Shown here piece by piece: positions 9,449-18,504 of a stretch of 64,000 nucleotides of DNA. Location: positions 1 to 64,000 of the forward strand of contig JBFMHC010000039.1 in NCBI GenBank assembly GCA_040751755.1, written 5' to 3'. The DNA is from PFJX01 sp040751755 (GTDB lineage: Bacteria > Pseudomonadota > Gammaproteobacteria > Burkholderiales > Thiobacillaceae). The notes below the pieces were generated by a model. The model worked only from the letters and a program-made list of their open reading frames with translations, was not told the DNA's origin and did no database searches. The position numbers were made by a program, and so were the translations under genes. Position 1 is the first letter of the stretch; each line of letters opens with the position of its first letter.

Positions 9449-10192
9449 CTAGTTGAGTTCATCGAAGTAATAGTGACCGGTCGTGTCGATATAGCTCATG
9501 CGCCACTCCACCGGTTGTTCCTTGTAGGTGAAGGCCACCCGTTCCACGCACAGCAGCGGCGCGCCGACGGCGACGTTCAGGACCGCAGCGACCTGGGCGT
9601 CGGCGAGGGCGGCGCGGATGCGCTCGTGCGCACCGACGATGCGGATCCGGTAACGGCTCTCGTAGAGGGAATAGAGGGTGCCCTTGTAGGCGTTCACGTG
9701 CGCCTCGACCAGCTCGCTGGAGATGCCCTTGAGCAGCGCGGCGGGGAGGCGGATGTCGTCGTAGACCACCGGCGCGCCGCCCAGCTCGAGCACGCGCCGC
9801 ATGCGCACCAGCGCGCTGCCGGCACGGATGCCGAGGCGCTGCGCCACCTGCGCGTCGGCCTTGGCGCGCTCGAAGCCGAGGAACACGCTGTGCGGATATT
9901 CCTGCGCGTCCGCGAGGTTGCGCAGGCGCAGAAAGCGGTAGGTGGTGCCCTCGTCCGAGTGCGTGGCGACGAAGGTGCCCTTGCCCTGGCGACGCACCAG
10001 CATGTTGTCCTTGACCAGGTCCTCGATCGCCTTGCGCACCGTGCCCTGGCTCACCTGGTAGCGGCGCGCCAGCTCCATCTCGCTGGGGATCATCTCCCCC
10101 GGCAGCCACTCCCCCTGCGCGAGACCACGCGTGACGAGCTGCTTGATCTGCTCGTAGAGCGGCTGGAAGCTGGGGGCGGTCAACTCGTTCAT
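9449..10192 (-). CDS. GntR-family (HutC/UTRA) regulator of the sdh operon
   Basis: 247 residues: an N-terminal winged helix (residues ~8-75; IPSEMELARRYQVSQGTVRK) and a C-terminal UTRA ligand-binding domain. First gene of the leftward operon with malic enzyme and sdhCDAB. A perfect palindrome of GntR type (10235-10250) lies 43 bp upstream, so autoregulation of the whole operon is likely. Position and operator resemble the betaproteobacterial TCA-cycle regulator called SdhR in regulon reconstructions; that name is inference from memory. Confidence 0.88.
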   Translation of the reverse strand: MNELTAPSFQPLYEQIKQLVTRGLAQGEWLPGEMIPSEMELARRYQVSQGTVRKAIEDLVKDNMLVRRQGKGTFVATHSDEGTTYRFLRLRNLADAQEYPHSVFLGFERAKADAQVAQRLGIRAGSALVRMRRVLELGGAPVVYDDIRLPAALLKGISSELVEAHVNAYKGTLYSLYESRYRIRIVGAHERIRAALADAQVAAVLNVAVGAPLLCVERVAFTYKEQPVEWRMSYIDTTGHYYFDELN

Positions 10193-10234
10193 CGGCGAAG
10201 CGGAACCAGGGGCGGTAGTGGGCGGGAGGAATTA

Positions 10235-10250
10235 TGTCTTATATAAGACA
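10235..10250. promoter_or_regulatory. GntR operator palindrome upstream of sdh operon
   Basis: TGTCTTATATAAGACA is a perfect 16-bp palindrome in an AT-rich pocket 43 bp before the regulator's start. A further half-site TGTCTTAT occurs at 10294-10301. The sequence fits operators of GntR/HutC proteins (two-fold symmetric, TATA-like centre), and it likely overlaps the operon promoter. Confidence 0.75.
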
Positions 10251-10370
10251 CAATAGAAAAGCCCGCCAGTCACACAGCATGGATCAGGGTCGATGTCTTA
10301 TGGATTGCGGCCCCCGACAACTTCATTCGGGGGTGACGTTCCTGCGCCGGAATGACGTGCAGGGAAGGGT

Positions 10371-10895
10371 TCAGCAGGCCGCAGGCGCGGCGGCCATCTC
10401 CACACCGGTCTCCGCGCAGACCTCGCGCGCCAGCCCTTCGAGCAGGCGCGGCAGGCTCGCCGCGACGCACTCGCTGAGGCCGATGCCGGTGGCCAGGGTC
10501 TCCGGCTCCACGCCATACAGCACGGTGTGCGCGGGCGCCTCGCCGGTCAGCACCAGGGTGCCGAGCACCTCGGGCAGGCCGACCTGGTGCGGCGACAGGC
10601 GGGTGCGGAACAGCGCGGGGATGTCGTCGTCGGCCAGGCGCATCAGGGTGCCGGGCGGCTGGCCGGCGCGCACGCAGTCGGCGATCACCAGCAGGTCGCA
10701 GCCCGCCAGGTCGTCGAGCAGCTCCATGGCGGAGGTGCCGCCGTCGAGCAGCTCCACCCCCTCGGGCAGCCGGTAGCGGCGGCCGAGCTCCTCCACCGCG
10801 CGCACCCCGACGCCCTCGTCGGAGAGCAGGATGTTGCCGACGCCGAGCACGACCACGCGCGGCGCGCCGGGGACGGGGGAGGCCTGCATGTCCAT
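10371..10895 (-). CDS. hybD: Hydrogenase maturation protease
   Basis: 174 residues of the HyaD/HybD/HupD endopeptidase family, which clips the C-terminal tail of the nickel-loaded large subunit. Conserved stretches VVVLGVGNILLSDEGVGV and ELLDGGTSAMELL include the acidic nickel-binding positions. Start ATG 10895 follows the hupE stop by 13 bp; the in-frame sequence upstream overlaps hupE and looks non-coding. Last gene of the hyb operon; its substrate would be HybC. Confidence 0.92.
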   Translation of the reverse strand: MDMQASPVPGAPRVVVLGVGNILLSDEGVGVRAVEELGRRYRLPEGVELLDGGTSAMELLDDLAGCDLLVIADCVRAGQPPGTLMRLADDDIPALFRTRLSPHQVGLPEVLGTLVLTGEAPAHTVLYGVEPETLATGIGLSECVAASLPRLLEGLAREVCAETGVEMAAAPAAC

Positions 10896-10908
10896 GATTG
10901 CGGCCCCC

Positions 10909-11484
10909 TCAGCCGACCAGCCAGACGAGGCCGGTGAGCGCGGCGGCGGCACCGGCGAGGCGGTTGGTGAAGCGCTTGGCGCCGCGTTCGGCGTGCGCCG
11001 CCAGGACGTAGCCGATGCCGTGCAGCAGGGCGGTCGCCGCCAGGTAGCCGGGCAGGTAGGCCCAGGACGCGCTGAGCGGCAGTTCGGCGCCGTGCGCATG
11101 GCCGTGGAACACCGCGAACACGGCGATCAGCGCCAGCGCGGCGGCGGCGGGCAGCCGCGCGGCAAAGGCGGCGAGCAGGCCGAGGGCGAGCACCGAGAGG
11201 GCGATGCCGCCCTCCACCAGGGGCAGGGCGAGGCCGGCATGCGCGAGCAGCGCGCCGACGCCCATGAAGGCGACGAAGGCCACGGGTGGCAGGGCGCGGC
11301 GCCAGCCCGCCTGCTGCGCGGCCCACACGCCGACCATGAGCATGGCGAGCAGGTGGTCGCCGCCCAGGAAGGGGTGGCCGAAGCCGCTGACCAGGCTGAA
11401 CTGGCCGCCGGTCTCGTGGTGCGCCCAGGCCAGACCGGGGGCCAGCAGGGCGAGGAGGATCAGGACAGGACGTGCGGATTTCAT
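10909..11484 (-). CDS. hupE: HupE/UreJ family membrane protein
   Basis: 191 residues: signal peptide (LLALLAPGLAWA), then about six transmembrane helices. HPFLGGDHLLAMLMVG near the N-terminus and FHGHAHG in the middle are the histidine-rich motifs of HupE/UreJ, proposed nickel permeases. Lies between the hydrogenase large subunit and its nickel-dependent protease, consistent with nickel supply. Confidence 0.93.
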   Translation of the reverse strand: MKSARPVLILLALLAPGLAWAHHETGGQFSLVSGFGHPFLGGDHLLAMLMVGVWAAQQAGWRRALPPVAFVAFMGVGALLAHAGLALPLVEGGIALSVLALGLLAAFAARLPAAAALALIAVFAVFHGHAHGAELPLSASWAYLPGYLAATALLHGIGYVLAAHAERGAKRFTNRLAGAAAALTGLVWLVG

Positions 11485-11506
11485 GGAAAGCGCTCCTCGT
11501 ATGGGC

Positions 11507-13249
11507 TCAGGTCAGGTCGCAGGAACCGCCGTAGCTCGGGCTGTAGCAGCCGGCGAACACCTTGGATTTCTCGATGCCTTCGACGTCCAGCACGTGCACG
11601 GCGCACGCCAGGCAGGGGTCGAAGGAGTGCACGGTGCGCAGCACCTCGAGCGGGCGGTCGGGGTCGGCGACCGGGTTGTCGAGCAGGGAGGCCTCGTACG
11701 GTCCGGGCGTGTCCTCCTCGTTGCGCGGCGCGGCGTTCCAGGTGGTGGGCACCACCGCCTGGTAGTTCTTGATCTTGCCGTCGTCGATCACCACCCAGTG
11801 GCTCAACACGCCGCGCGGGGCCTCGTGGAAGCCGACGCCCTCGATCTCGCCCTTCGGGAAGACCGGCTTGTTGTAGGTGTCGACGTCGCCCTTGCCGATG
11901 TTGGCGACCAGGCGTTGCCACATCTCGCCCAGCATGTCGACCTGCACGTTGCAGGAGACGGCGCGCGCGGCGTGGCGGCCGATGGTGGAATGCACGGCGG
12001 CGAGCGGGATCTTGCTGCCGGCGACGGCGCCGGCGGTGTCCAGCAGCTGGGTCAGGTATTTCAGGGTGGGCTGGTGCTTCGCAGCGGCCATCGCCAGGAC
12101 GCGCGCGAGCGGCCCGACCTGCGCCGGCCTGCCGAGGAAGGTGGGGGCCTTCACCCAGGAATACTTGCCGTCGTCCTGGAAGTCCGTGTACTGCGGGTTG
12201 GTCTCGCCCTTGAACGGGTGCAGCGCACCCTTGCCGCCCTCGTACCAGGCGTGCTTGACGCTTTCCTGCACGCCATCCTTGAAGAACGGGTCGCCGAAAC
12301 GGGTGATCGGCTTGAACTTGGTGAGGTCGCCGCCGGGCACGTAGCCGCCGGGCAGTGCGAACTGCGTGCCCTTGCCGTCGAGCGGCAGGTCGGGCACCGA
12401 GAGGTAGTCCATGGTGCCGGCGCCATGCTTGGTCCAGTCGGCGTAGAAGGCGCCGATCGCGGCCACGTCGACCAGGTAGACGTTGTGCACGAAGTCGGCC
12501 AGCTCGTCGATCCAGCCCTTGATCGCCATCAGGCGCTCGACGTTGAGCACCGACTGGCCGTCCGGGTTGATGGAGTTGGCGACACCGCCCACCGCCACGT
12601 TCTGGATGTGCGGCGTCTTGGAGCCGAGGATGGCGACGATCTTGTTCGCCTTGCGCTGGATGTCCAGGGCCTGCAGGTAGTGCGAGACGGCGAGCAGGTT
12701 CACCTCGGGCGGCAGCTTCATGGCCGGGTGACCCCAGTAGCCGTTGGCGAACACGCCGAGCTGGCCGCCGCCGACGAAGCCGGCGAGGCGCTCCTTCACC
12801 GCCGCGAACTCGTGCCGGCTGTTGCCCTTCCAGGTGGAGAGGGACTCCGCCAGCTGCGCGGTCTTGGCCGGGTCGCCCTTGAGCGCGGAGACCACGTCCA
12901 CCCAGTCGAGCGCGGAGAGGTGGTAGAAGTGCACGATGTGGTCGTGCACCGCGTGCGCCAGGATGATCAGGTTGCGGACGTACTGCGCGTTGACCGGGAT
13001 CTCCAGGTCCAGGGCGTTCTCCACCGCGCGCACCGAGGCGATGGCGTGCACGGTGGTGCAGACGCCGCAGATGCGCTGGGTGATGGCCCAGGCGTCGCGC
13101 GGGTCGCGGCCCAGCAGGATCTGTTCCACGCCGCGCCACATCTGCCCGGAGGCCCAGGCCTTCCTGACGCGGCCGCCGTCGATCTCGCAGTCGATGCGCA
13201 GGTGGCCCTCGATGCGGGTGATGGGGTCGATGGTGATGCGCTTGCTCAT
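11507..13249 (-). CDS. hybC: [NiFe]-hydrogenase large subunit
   Basis: 580 residues. The two nickel-binding CxxC pairs are visible as RICGVC near the N-terminus and DPCLACAVH near the C-terminus. About 27 residues follow the last histidine; these are the tail removed by HybD after nickel insertion. With HybO it oxidises H2 in the periplasm. Gene order small subunit, HybA, HybB, large subunit is that of the E. coli hydrogenase-2 operon rather than of Hya/Hup, which have a cytochrome b subunit instead. Confidence 0.95.
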   Translation of the reverse strand: MSKRITIDPITRIEGHLRIDCEIDGGRVRKAWASGQMWRGVEQILLGRDPRDAWAITQRICGVCTTVHAIASVRAVENALDLEIPVNAQYVRNLIILAHAVHDHIVHFYHLSALDWVDVVSALKGDPAKTAQLAESLSTWKGNSRHEFAAVKERLAGFVGGGQLGVFANGYWGHPAMKLPPEVNLLAVSHYLQALDIQRKANKIVAILGSKTPHIQNVAVGGVANSINPDGQSVLNVERLMAIKGWIDELADFVHNVYLVDVAAIGAFYADWTKHGAGTMDYLSVPDLPLDGKGTQFALPGGYVPGGDLTKFKPITRFGDPFFKDGVQESVKHAWYEGGKGALHPFKGETNPQYTDFQDDGKYSWVKAPTFLGRPAQVGPLARVLAMAAAKHQPTLKYLTQLLDTAGAVAGSKIPLAAVHSTIGRHAARAVSCNVQVDMLGEMWQRLVANIGKGDVDTYNKPVFPKGEIEGVGFHEAPRGVLSHWVVIDDGKIKNYQAVVPTTWNAAPRNEEDTPGPYEASLLDNPVADPDRPLEVLRTVHSFDPCLACAVHVLDVEGIEKSKVFAGCYSPSYGGSCDLT

Positions 13250-13261
13250 TTTTTTCTCCGT

Positions 13262-14419
13262 TTATTTCGCGGCCGCGGCTTCGTGCTTGGGCAGCACGGG
13301 CAGCCAGCGCACCAGGACGATGTAGCCGAGGATCTCGATGGCGATGATGCCGACGGTGACCAGGATCTCCGGCACCGAGGGGAAGTAGTGCCAGCCGGCG
13401 CCGGTGTCGTAGCCGACCAGGAAGCCGTTGATGCGCAGCATGAAGGTGCCCATCATCAGGAACACCGCCGAGAGGAACAGCCGGTCGGGGCGGCGGCGGT
13501 TCGCGGGTTTGGCCAGGGTCCAGGCCGGCAGCGCGAAGAACAGCATCTCGATCCAGAACATCAGGGCCACGAGGGTGGGCCGGAAGGCCTCGACGATGGC
13601 GCCGCGCACGATCAGGTCGCCCATGCGCACCGCCAGGTAGGCCAGCAACATGCCCCACATGACCTTGGACAGGCGCGCCAGGATGTCCAGCTCGAACGGC
13701 CGCTTGAAGCCCATGGCCGAGAAGGTGGCCTCGAACACCACCACCGCGTAGCCGACGGTGATCGCGGTCATGAGGAACAGCACCGGCAGCATCAGCGTCT
13801 GCCACAGCGGGTTGATGGCGGTGCCGAACACCACCAGCAGCGAGCCGAGCGAGGACTGGTGCATGGACGGCAGCAGGGCGCCGAGGGCGATGAACAGGAA
13901 CATCCAGCGCGACAGGCGCTTCTTGATCTCGGTCTTGCCGAACTTCTCCAGGAACACCGGCGAGAACTCGATCCACATGACGATGATGTACAGGGTGATG
14001 CACACCGCCACCTCGAACATCACCGAGTTCACCTGCGCCCAGCCGGGCGCGAAGATGTGCCAGGTGTTCCAGTAGCGGCCCAGGTCGACGATCACCGAGG
14101 CGCCGGCCAGGGTGTAGCCGAACAGGCTGCCCAGCAGGGCCGGGCGCACCAACGGGTGGTATTCGCCCTTGTTGAAGATGTACACCAGCAGGGCCACCGA
14201 GTAGCCGCTGCAGGCGAAGGCGGAGCCGACCATGACGTCGTACACCACCCAGATGCCCCAGCTATAGCCGTCGTTGACGTTGGTGGTGGCGCCGATGCCG
14301 AGGATGAAGCGGATCAGCAGGATCACCCCGGCGATGGCGATCAGCAGGGCCAGGTTGAGGGTGAGCGGCGTGATGAACTTGCCGCCCAGGGGCGCGGGTG
14401 CGGGATGCGCGTGGGACAT
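13262..14419 (-). CDS. hybB: Hydrogenase membrane subunit HybB (NrfD/PsrC family)
   Basis: 385 residues, about ten transmembrane helices, of the NrfD/PsrC/HybB family that exchanges electrons with quinone. Signature segments include GYSWGIWVVYDVMVGSAFAC near the N-terminus and MHQSSLGSLL in the middle. Adjacent to hybA and hybC; a quinone-linked membrane anchor for the periplasmic dimer. Confidence 0.92.
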   Translation of the reverse strand: MSHAHPAPAPLGGKFITPLTLNLALLIAIAGVILLIRFILGIGATTNVNDGYSWGIWVVYDVMVGSAFACSGYSVALLVYIFNKGEYHPLVRPALLGSLFGYTLAGASVIVDLGRYWNTWHIFAPGWAQVNSVMFEVAVCITLYIIVMWIEFSPVFLEKFGKTEIKKRLSRWMFLFIALGALLPSMHQSSLGSLLVVFGTAINPLWQTLMLPVLFLMTAITVGYAVVVFEATFSAMGFKRPFELDILARLSKVMWGMLLAYLAVRMGDLIVRGAIVEAFRPTLVALMFWIEMLFFALPAWTLAKPANRRRPDRLFLSAVFLMMGTFMLRINGFLVGYDTGAGWHYFPSVPEILVTVGIIAIEILGYIVLVRWLPVLPKHEAAAAK

Positions 14420-14427
14420 GTGCCCTC

Positions 14428-15420
14428 CTATTGCTCGTGTTCCGCGTCGTCCTCGCGGACGTTGCGCTTGGCTGCGAGGACCAGTCCGCCCAGGACCACG
14501 GCGGGGACGGCCAGGTAGCCGTACAGGGAGTGCTGCATGGTCTCGGACACCGCGGCGAAGGAACGCTCGGGCAGTTCCGGCATGCCGAGTTTTTCCATCG
14601 GCACGGCGGACAGCTTCAGCACCTGCGTGCCGCCCAGTTCCTTCTCGCCGTAGACGCGCGGGATGTACTTGGCGACCTTGCCTTCGTAGGTGTCGCCCTC
14701 ACGGCTGTCCGTGGCGCCCAGCCTGCCGCGCGGGTAGACGGTGGTGGCGCCAGGCTTGAGCGCCAGGCGGCGCTTGGCCTCCGCCATCAGATCGGCGGTG
14801 GGGCCGAACAGCGTCGCGCCCGTGGGGCAGACCTGCGCGCAGGCGGAATACTGGAACTTGTCGCCTTCCTTCAGGTGATTGCACAGCTCGCACTTCACGA
14901 TCTTGGGGAAGGCCTTGTCGTACTCGAAGCGCGGCACGCTGAACGGGCAGGCGACCACGCAGTAACGGCAACCGATGCAGTCCTTCTCGTCGTAACTGAC
15001 GACGCCGGTGAGCGGGTCCTTCTTCATCGCCGAGACCGGGCAGGCGGAGACGCAGGACGGGTCGACGCAATGCAGGCAGGAATGCTTCATGAAGGCGTAG
15101 CCGTCCACCTCGGCGTCCTTGGTCAGGCCCGTGCCGTCGCGGTACGCCTTGATGACGTTCTTGGTCTTGCCGGAGAGGTCCAGCGGCGTATCCCAGACAT
15201 CGTCCGCGGACGAATACTCGGGCGGCAGGCCGTTGGACTCCTTGCACGCGGCGACGCAGGCCTTGCAGCCGATGCACAGCGTGCTGTCGTACAGCAGGCC
15301 CATGGCCTTGGGTGGCATGGGCAGGTTGTCCCGCGCCTGCGCGGCGCCGGGGGTGCAGGTGGCCACGGCGGCTCCGCCGGCCAGCATCCCCTTGAGGAAC
15401 TGGCGTCGGTCGATGCTCAT
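14428..15420 (-). CDS. hybA: Hydrogenase ferredoxin-like subunit HybA
   Basis: 330 residues. A twin-arginine signal (DRRQFLKG) starts the protein; four cysteine clusters follow (CIGCKACVAAC, CLHCVDPSCVSACP, CIGCRYCVVACP, CELC with CAQVCP), enough for four [4Fe-4S] centres. A C-terminal helix (VPAVVLGGLVLAA) probably anchors it to the membrane. Relays electrons from HybO to HybB. Its ATG overlaps the hybO stop (ATGA). Confidence 0.94.
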   Translation of the reverse strand: MSIDRRQFLKGMLAGGAAVATCTPGAAQARDNLPMPPKAMGLLYDSTLCIGCKACVAACKESNGLPPEYSSADDVWDTPLDLSGKTKNVIKAYRDGTGLTKDAEVDGYAFMKHSCLHCVDPSCVSACPVSAMKKDPLTGVVSYDEKDCIGCRYCVVACPFSVPRFEYDKAFPKIVKCELCNHLKEGDKFQYSACAQVCPTGATLFGPTADLMAEAKRRLALKPGATTVYPRGRLGATDSREGDTYEGKVAKYIPRVYGEKELGGTQVLKLSAVPMEKLGMPELPERSFAAVSETMQHSLYGYLAVPAVVLGGLVLAAKRNVREDDAEHEQ

Positions 15421-16583
15421 GATTTGGCCTCTTGCTTGTCTTTGCCCTCTTCCACGGCCAGGTCCTTGCCCAGGTTCTTGTTGATCGCCCAGGTGGCCCC
15501 GGCGACCGCGCCGGCGATCACCCCGACCGTGGCGGCGGCGGCAATGCTGGCGCCGCTGCCGCGATCCTCATGGATGTGCGGATAGCCGAGCGGCGGCTGG
15601 ACCGACTTCAGATCGGCCAGGGCGTGGATCGGCTTCTCGAAGCCGACGCCCTTCTCGGTGCAGCCGATGCAGGGGTGGCCGCAGCCCACCGGCCAGGACA
15701 CCTCGCCCACGTCGTTGAAGCCGATGACCGGGCAGTTGGCGTAGGTCTCCGGGCCCTTGCAGCCCAGCTTGTACAGGCACCAGCCCTGGCGGTGGCCCTC
15801 GTCGCCGAACTCGCCCGCGAAGCGGCCGGCATCGAAGTGCGGACGGCGCTCGCAGTTCTCGTGCACCAGGCGGCCATAGGCGAACTTCGGCCGCCCCAGC
15901 TCGTCGAGCGCGGGCAGCTTGTTGAAGGTCAGGTAATGCACCACGGTGGAGAGGAAGTTGTAGGGGTTGGGCGGACAGCCGGGGATGGTCACCACCGGCT
16001 TGCCCAGCACCTCGCCCGCGCTCGACGCGCCGGTGGGATTGGGCCCGGTGGACGGCATGCCGCCCCAGGAGGCACAGGAACCGATCGCCACCACCGCGGC
16101 GGCGCCGGCCGCGCATTCCTTGACCATCTCGATGGCGGTCTGGCCACCCACCTTGCAGTAGATGCCGTTTTCCTTGGTGGGGATGGCCCCCTCCACCACC
16201 AGCAGGTACTTGCCCTTGTTCGCCGCCATCGCCGCCTTGCGCGCCGCCTCGGCCTGATGGCCGGCCGCCGCGAACAGCGTCTCGTGGTAGTCGAGGGAGA
16301 TCACTTCGAGGATCAGGCGCTCCAGGGTCGGGTGCTCGGCGCGCAACAGCGACTCCGAACAGCCCGTGCATTCCTGGAAGTGCAGCCAGATCACCGACGG
16401 CCGCCTGGCCGGGTCCGCCACTGCCGCGGCGATGGCCGCCTCGGCGCCCTTCGGCAGCCCCATGGTGGCCGCCATGGCGGCGCACAGCTTGAGGAACTCG
16501 CGGCGCGAGACGCCGACCCTGCGTTCCAGGCCGATGATCTGAGGGGAGTTTTCGAGCGAGAAGATGTCTTGTTGTTCAGCCAT
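15417..16583 (-). CDS. hybO: [NiFe]-hydrogenase small subunit
   Basis: 388 residues: Tat signal (SRREFLKL), three-cluster electron relay and a C-terminal helix (SIAAAATVGVIAGAVAGATW) for membrane attachment. The proximal-cluster motifs are ECTGCSES and SCASWGG: the positions that are extra cysteines in oxygen-tolerant group 1d enzymes are glycine here, so a standard [4Fe-4S] proximal cluster and oxygen sensitivity are expected. First gene of the hyb operon, preceded by ~120 bp of AT-rich sequence. Confidence 0.95.
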   Translation of the reverse strand: MAEQQDIFSLENSPQIIGLERRVGVSRREFLKLCAAMAATMGLPKGAEAAIAAAVADPARRPSVIWLHFQECTGCSESLLRAEHPTLERLILEVISLDYHETLFAAAGHQAEAARKAAMAANKGKYLLVVEGAIPTKENGIYCKVGGQTAIEMVKECAAGAAAVVAIGSCASWGGMPSTGPNPTGASSAGEVLGKPVVTIPGCPPNPYNFLSTVVHYLTFNKLPALDELGRPKFAYGRLVHENCERRPHFDAGRFAGEFGDEGHRQGWCLYKLGCKGPETYANCPVIGFNDVGEVSWPVGCGHPCIGCTEKGVGFEKPIHALADLKSVQPPLGYPHIHEDRGSGASIAAAATVGVIAGAVAGATWAINKNLGKDLAVEEGKDKQEAKS

Positions 16584-16834
16584 TGTGGCCCCCTTGCCGC
16601 GCCCGCGCGCGGGTAGCGAAAAGGCCGCCCGTGTCCCCGCTGTCGTCTACCGGGGGCCCAAAGCCGGCCCACTCTTGGCGTCGCCCCAGGCAACACCTCT
16701 ATAAAGGTAGACATATCCGAATATTATTGTATTAGGACATGCAAATTGATTTCCTGGCTTTGTTAGTTAAAAACTATAGAAACACAACCCCGGTCAGCCC
16801 AGACCCAGCTCGCATGACGAAGGTGCGCGGCACA
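16584..16834. other. AT-rich intergenic region upstream of hyb operon
   Basis: No gene seen. The stretch 16697-16790 is strikingly AT-rich against a ~68% GC background and must hold the leftward hyb promoter. A GG-N10-GC pair read on the minus strand around 16740-16755 resembles a poor sigma-54 site but lacks the TGGCAC core, so I do not call it. Confidence 0.5.
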
Positions 16835-16862
16835 AAAGAAAAAGCCAGGCGCAGGCCTGGCT
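16835..16862 (-). terminator. Rho-independent terminator after tRNA-Phe
   Basis: AGCCAGG (16843-16849) and CCTGGCT (16856-16862) form a 7-bp stem with a 6-nt loop; read leftward it is followed by a T-rich tract (A-rich on + at 16833-16843). It lies 17 bp past the 3' end of the tRNA gene. Confidence 0.8.
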
Positions 16863-16878
16863 GATCTTTCGAATTCGT

Positions 16879-16954
16879 TGGTGGCCAGGGGCGGAATCGA
16901 ACCGTCGACACGCGGATTTTCAATCCGCTGCTCTACCAACTGAGCTACCTGGCC
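16879..16954 (-). tRNA. tRNA-Phe (GAA)
   Basis: 76 nt on the minus strand, with an encoded CCA end. The acceptor stem GGCCAGG/CCTGGCC closes perfectly, the D-loop reads AGCTCAGTTGGTAGAGC, the anticodon loop TTGAAAA gives anticodon GAA, and the T-arm contains GGTTCGATTCC. All cloverleaf stems pair. Confidence 0.97.
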
Positions 16955-17148
16955 GTCTTGGCGCCGGGGAGCCCGGCGAAAGAGTCGCGCATTTAAGCCC
17001 GAAACCCCTCGCCTCGTCAAGGCAACGAAAGGCCCGCCCTGCTCCAGGCCAGACGCAAAAAATACCCGACAAAATAACTCGGACTTGTCTCTCGGGGACC
17101 GCACTGGCAAACTTCGCCGCATCATCAAATGCTAATAGAGGACGTGCC

Positions 17149-17538
17149 ATGGGCGGCCTGACCCAATCCACCCCCATCCCCACCGAGATCAAGCTGCACA
17201 AGCAGTCACGCATCCTGGAAGTGGCGTTCAACGACGGCAAGCGCTTCGAGCTGCCGTGCGAGTACCTGCGCGTGTTCTCCCCCTCCGCCGAGGTGCGCGG
17301 CCACGGGCCGGGCCAGGAGACCCTGCAGGTCGGCAAGAAGGACGTGGAGATCAACAACATCGAGCCGGTCGGCCAGTACGCGGTGGTGCTGGTGTTCTCC
17401 GACGGCCACGACTCCGGCATCTATTCCTGGGACTACCTGTACGACCTGGGCATGGAGCAGGAGCATTACTGGAACAGCTACCTGCGCCGCCTGGAAGAGG
17501 CGGGCGAGTCGCGCGAGCCCAAGACCCTGATCAAGTAA
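17149..17538 (+). CDS. DUF971 domain protein
   Basis: 129 residues matching the DUF971 family (the N-terminal domain of gamma-butyrobetaine hydroxylase-like proteins): PTEIKLHKQSRILEVAFNDG, ELPCEYLRVFSPSAEV and GIYSWDYLYDLG are typical. Stand-alone members are often near ubiquinone or Fe-S genes; function unknown. Ends 4 bp before the next gene. Confidence 0.88.
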   Translation: MGGLTQSTPIPTEIKLHKQSRILEVAFNDGKRFELPCEYLRVFSPSAEVRGHGPGQETLQVGKKDVEINNIEPVGQYAVVLVFSDGHDSGIYSWDYLYDLGMEQEHYWNSYLRRLEEAGESREPKTLIK

Positions 17539-17542
17539 GCCC

Positions 17543-18433
17543 ATGCCGCTCGCGCCGGCGCTGGCCGCAGCGATCGCGCAGGCCATCCGCGCCGCCACCG
17601 GCGAGGTTTTCGCCTTCGCCTCGCTGCAGCCCGTGGGCGGCGGCTGCATCAACCAGAACCTCGCGGCGACCGGACAAGATGGCCGCCGCTTCTTCATCAA
17701 GCTGAATGACGCCGACAAGGCGGAGATGTTCGCCGCCGAGGCCGCCGGCCTGGAGGCGCTCGGCGCCACCGGCGCCATCCGCGTGCCGCGCGCGCTCGCG
17801 CACGGCACGGGGCCGGGGCAGGCCTGGCTGGTCCTGGAATGGTTGCCGCTGGGTGGCCACGGCGACGCGGCACGGCTGGGCCGGCAGCTCGCCGCGCTGC
17901 ACCTCACCCAGGGCGAGGTCTTCGGCTGGTGGCGCGACAACACCATCGGCGCCACACCGCAGGTCAACACGCCCAACCGCGACTGGATCGCGTTCTACCG
18001 CGAGGAACGGCTGGGCCGGCAGCTGCGCATGGCGGCGCGCAACGGCGCACGTCGCGCGCTGCTGGACGCGGGCGAGCGTCTGATGGCGGAATTGCCCGCG
18101 TTCTTCCCGGGCCATGCGCCGCCGCCGAGCCTGCTGCACGGCGACCTGTGGGGCGGCAACCACGGTTTCGCGGACGGCGAGCCGGTGCTGTTCGATCCGG
18201 CCGTCTACCACGGCGACCGCGAGGCCGACCTGGCGATGACCGAGCTGTTCGGGGGGTTTCCGGAGACCTTCTACGCGGCCTACCGCGAGGCCTGGCCGCT
18301 CGACGCGGGCTACCGGACGCGGCGCACGCTGTACAACCTCTACCACGTGCTCAACCACTTCAACCTGTTCGGTGGCGGCTACGGCGCGCAGGCCGGGCGC
18401 ATGCTCGGGCAACTGCTCGCCGAGATCCGATAA
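17543..18433 (+). CDS. Fructosamine kinase family protein
   Basis: 296 residues. The aminoglycoside-phosphotransferase-like fold is shown by GGGCINQNL, the catalytic loop LLHGDLWGGNHGF and the metal-binding LFDPAVYHGDREADLAM. Family members phosphorylate protein-bound ketosamines (ribulosamine or fructosamine) as part of deglycation; the exact substrate here is not known. Co-transcribed with the DUF971 gene. Confidence 0.9.
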   Translation: MPLAPALAAAIAQAIRAATGEVFAFASLQPVGGGCINQNLAATGQDGRRFFIKLNDADKAEMFAAEAAGLEALGATGAIRVPRALAHGTGPGQAWLVLEWLPLGGHGDAARLGRQLAALHLTQGEVFGWWRDNTIGATPQVNTPNRDWIAFYREERLGRQLRMAARNGARRALLDAGERLMAELPAFFPGHAPPPSLLHGDLWGGNHGFADGEPVLFDPAVYHGDREADLAMTELFGGFPETFYAAYREAWPLDAGYRTRRTLYNLYHVLNHFNLFGGGYGAQAGRMLGQLLAEIR

Positions 18434-18504
18434 GCGATTGCCCGACAAGGGGTTTTTGTGGATAATGCCGCGTTTTCTACCGCCCATCGTCCGAGTCAGA
18501 CATC

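Noticed and set aside
11204..14518. 1104-codon open frame on + opposite hybC-hybB
   Set aside because: Antisense of hydrogenase genes, His/Gln/Asp-rich as expected from reversed high-GC codons.
16735..16760. Sigma-54 promoter for the hyb operon
   Set aside because: GG-N10-GC spacing present, but the -24 part lacks TGGCAC; insufficient.
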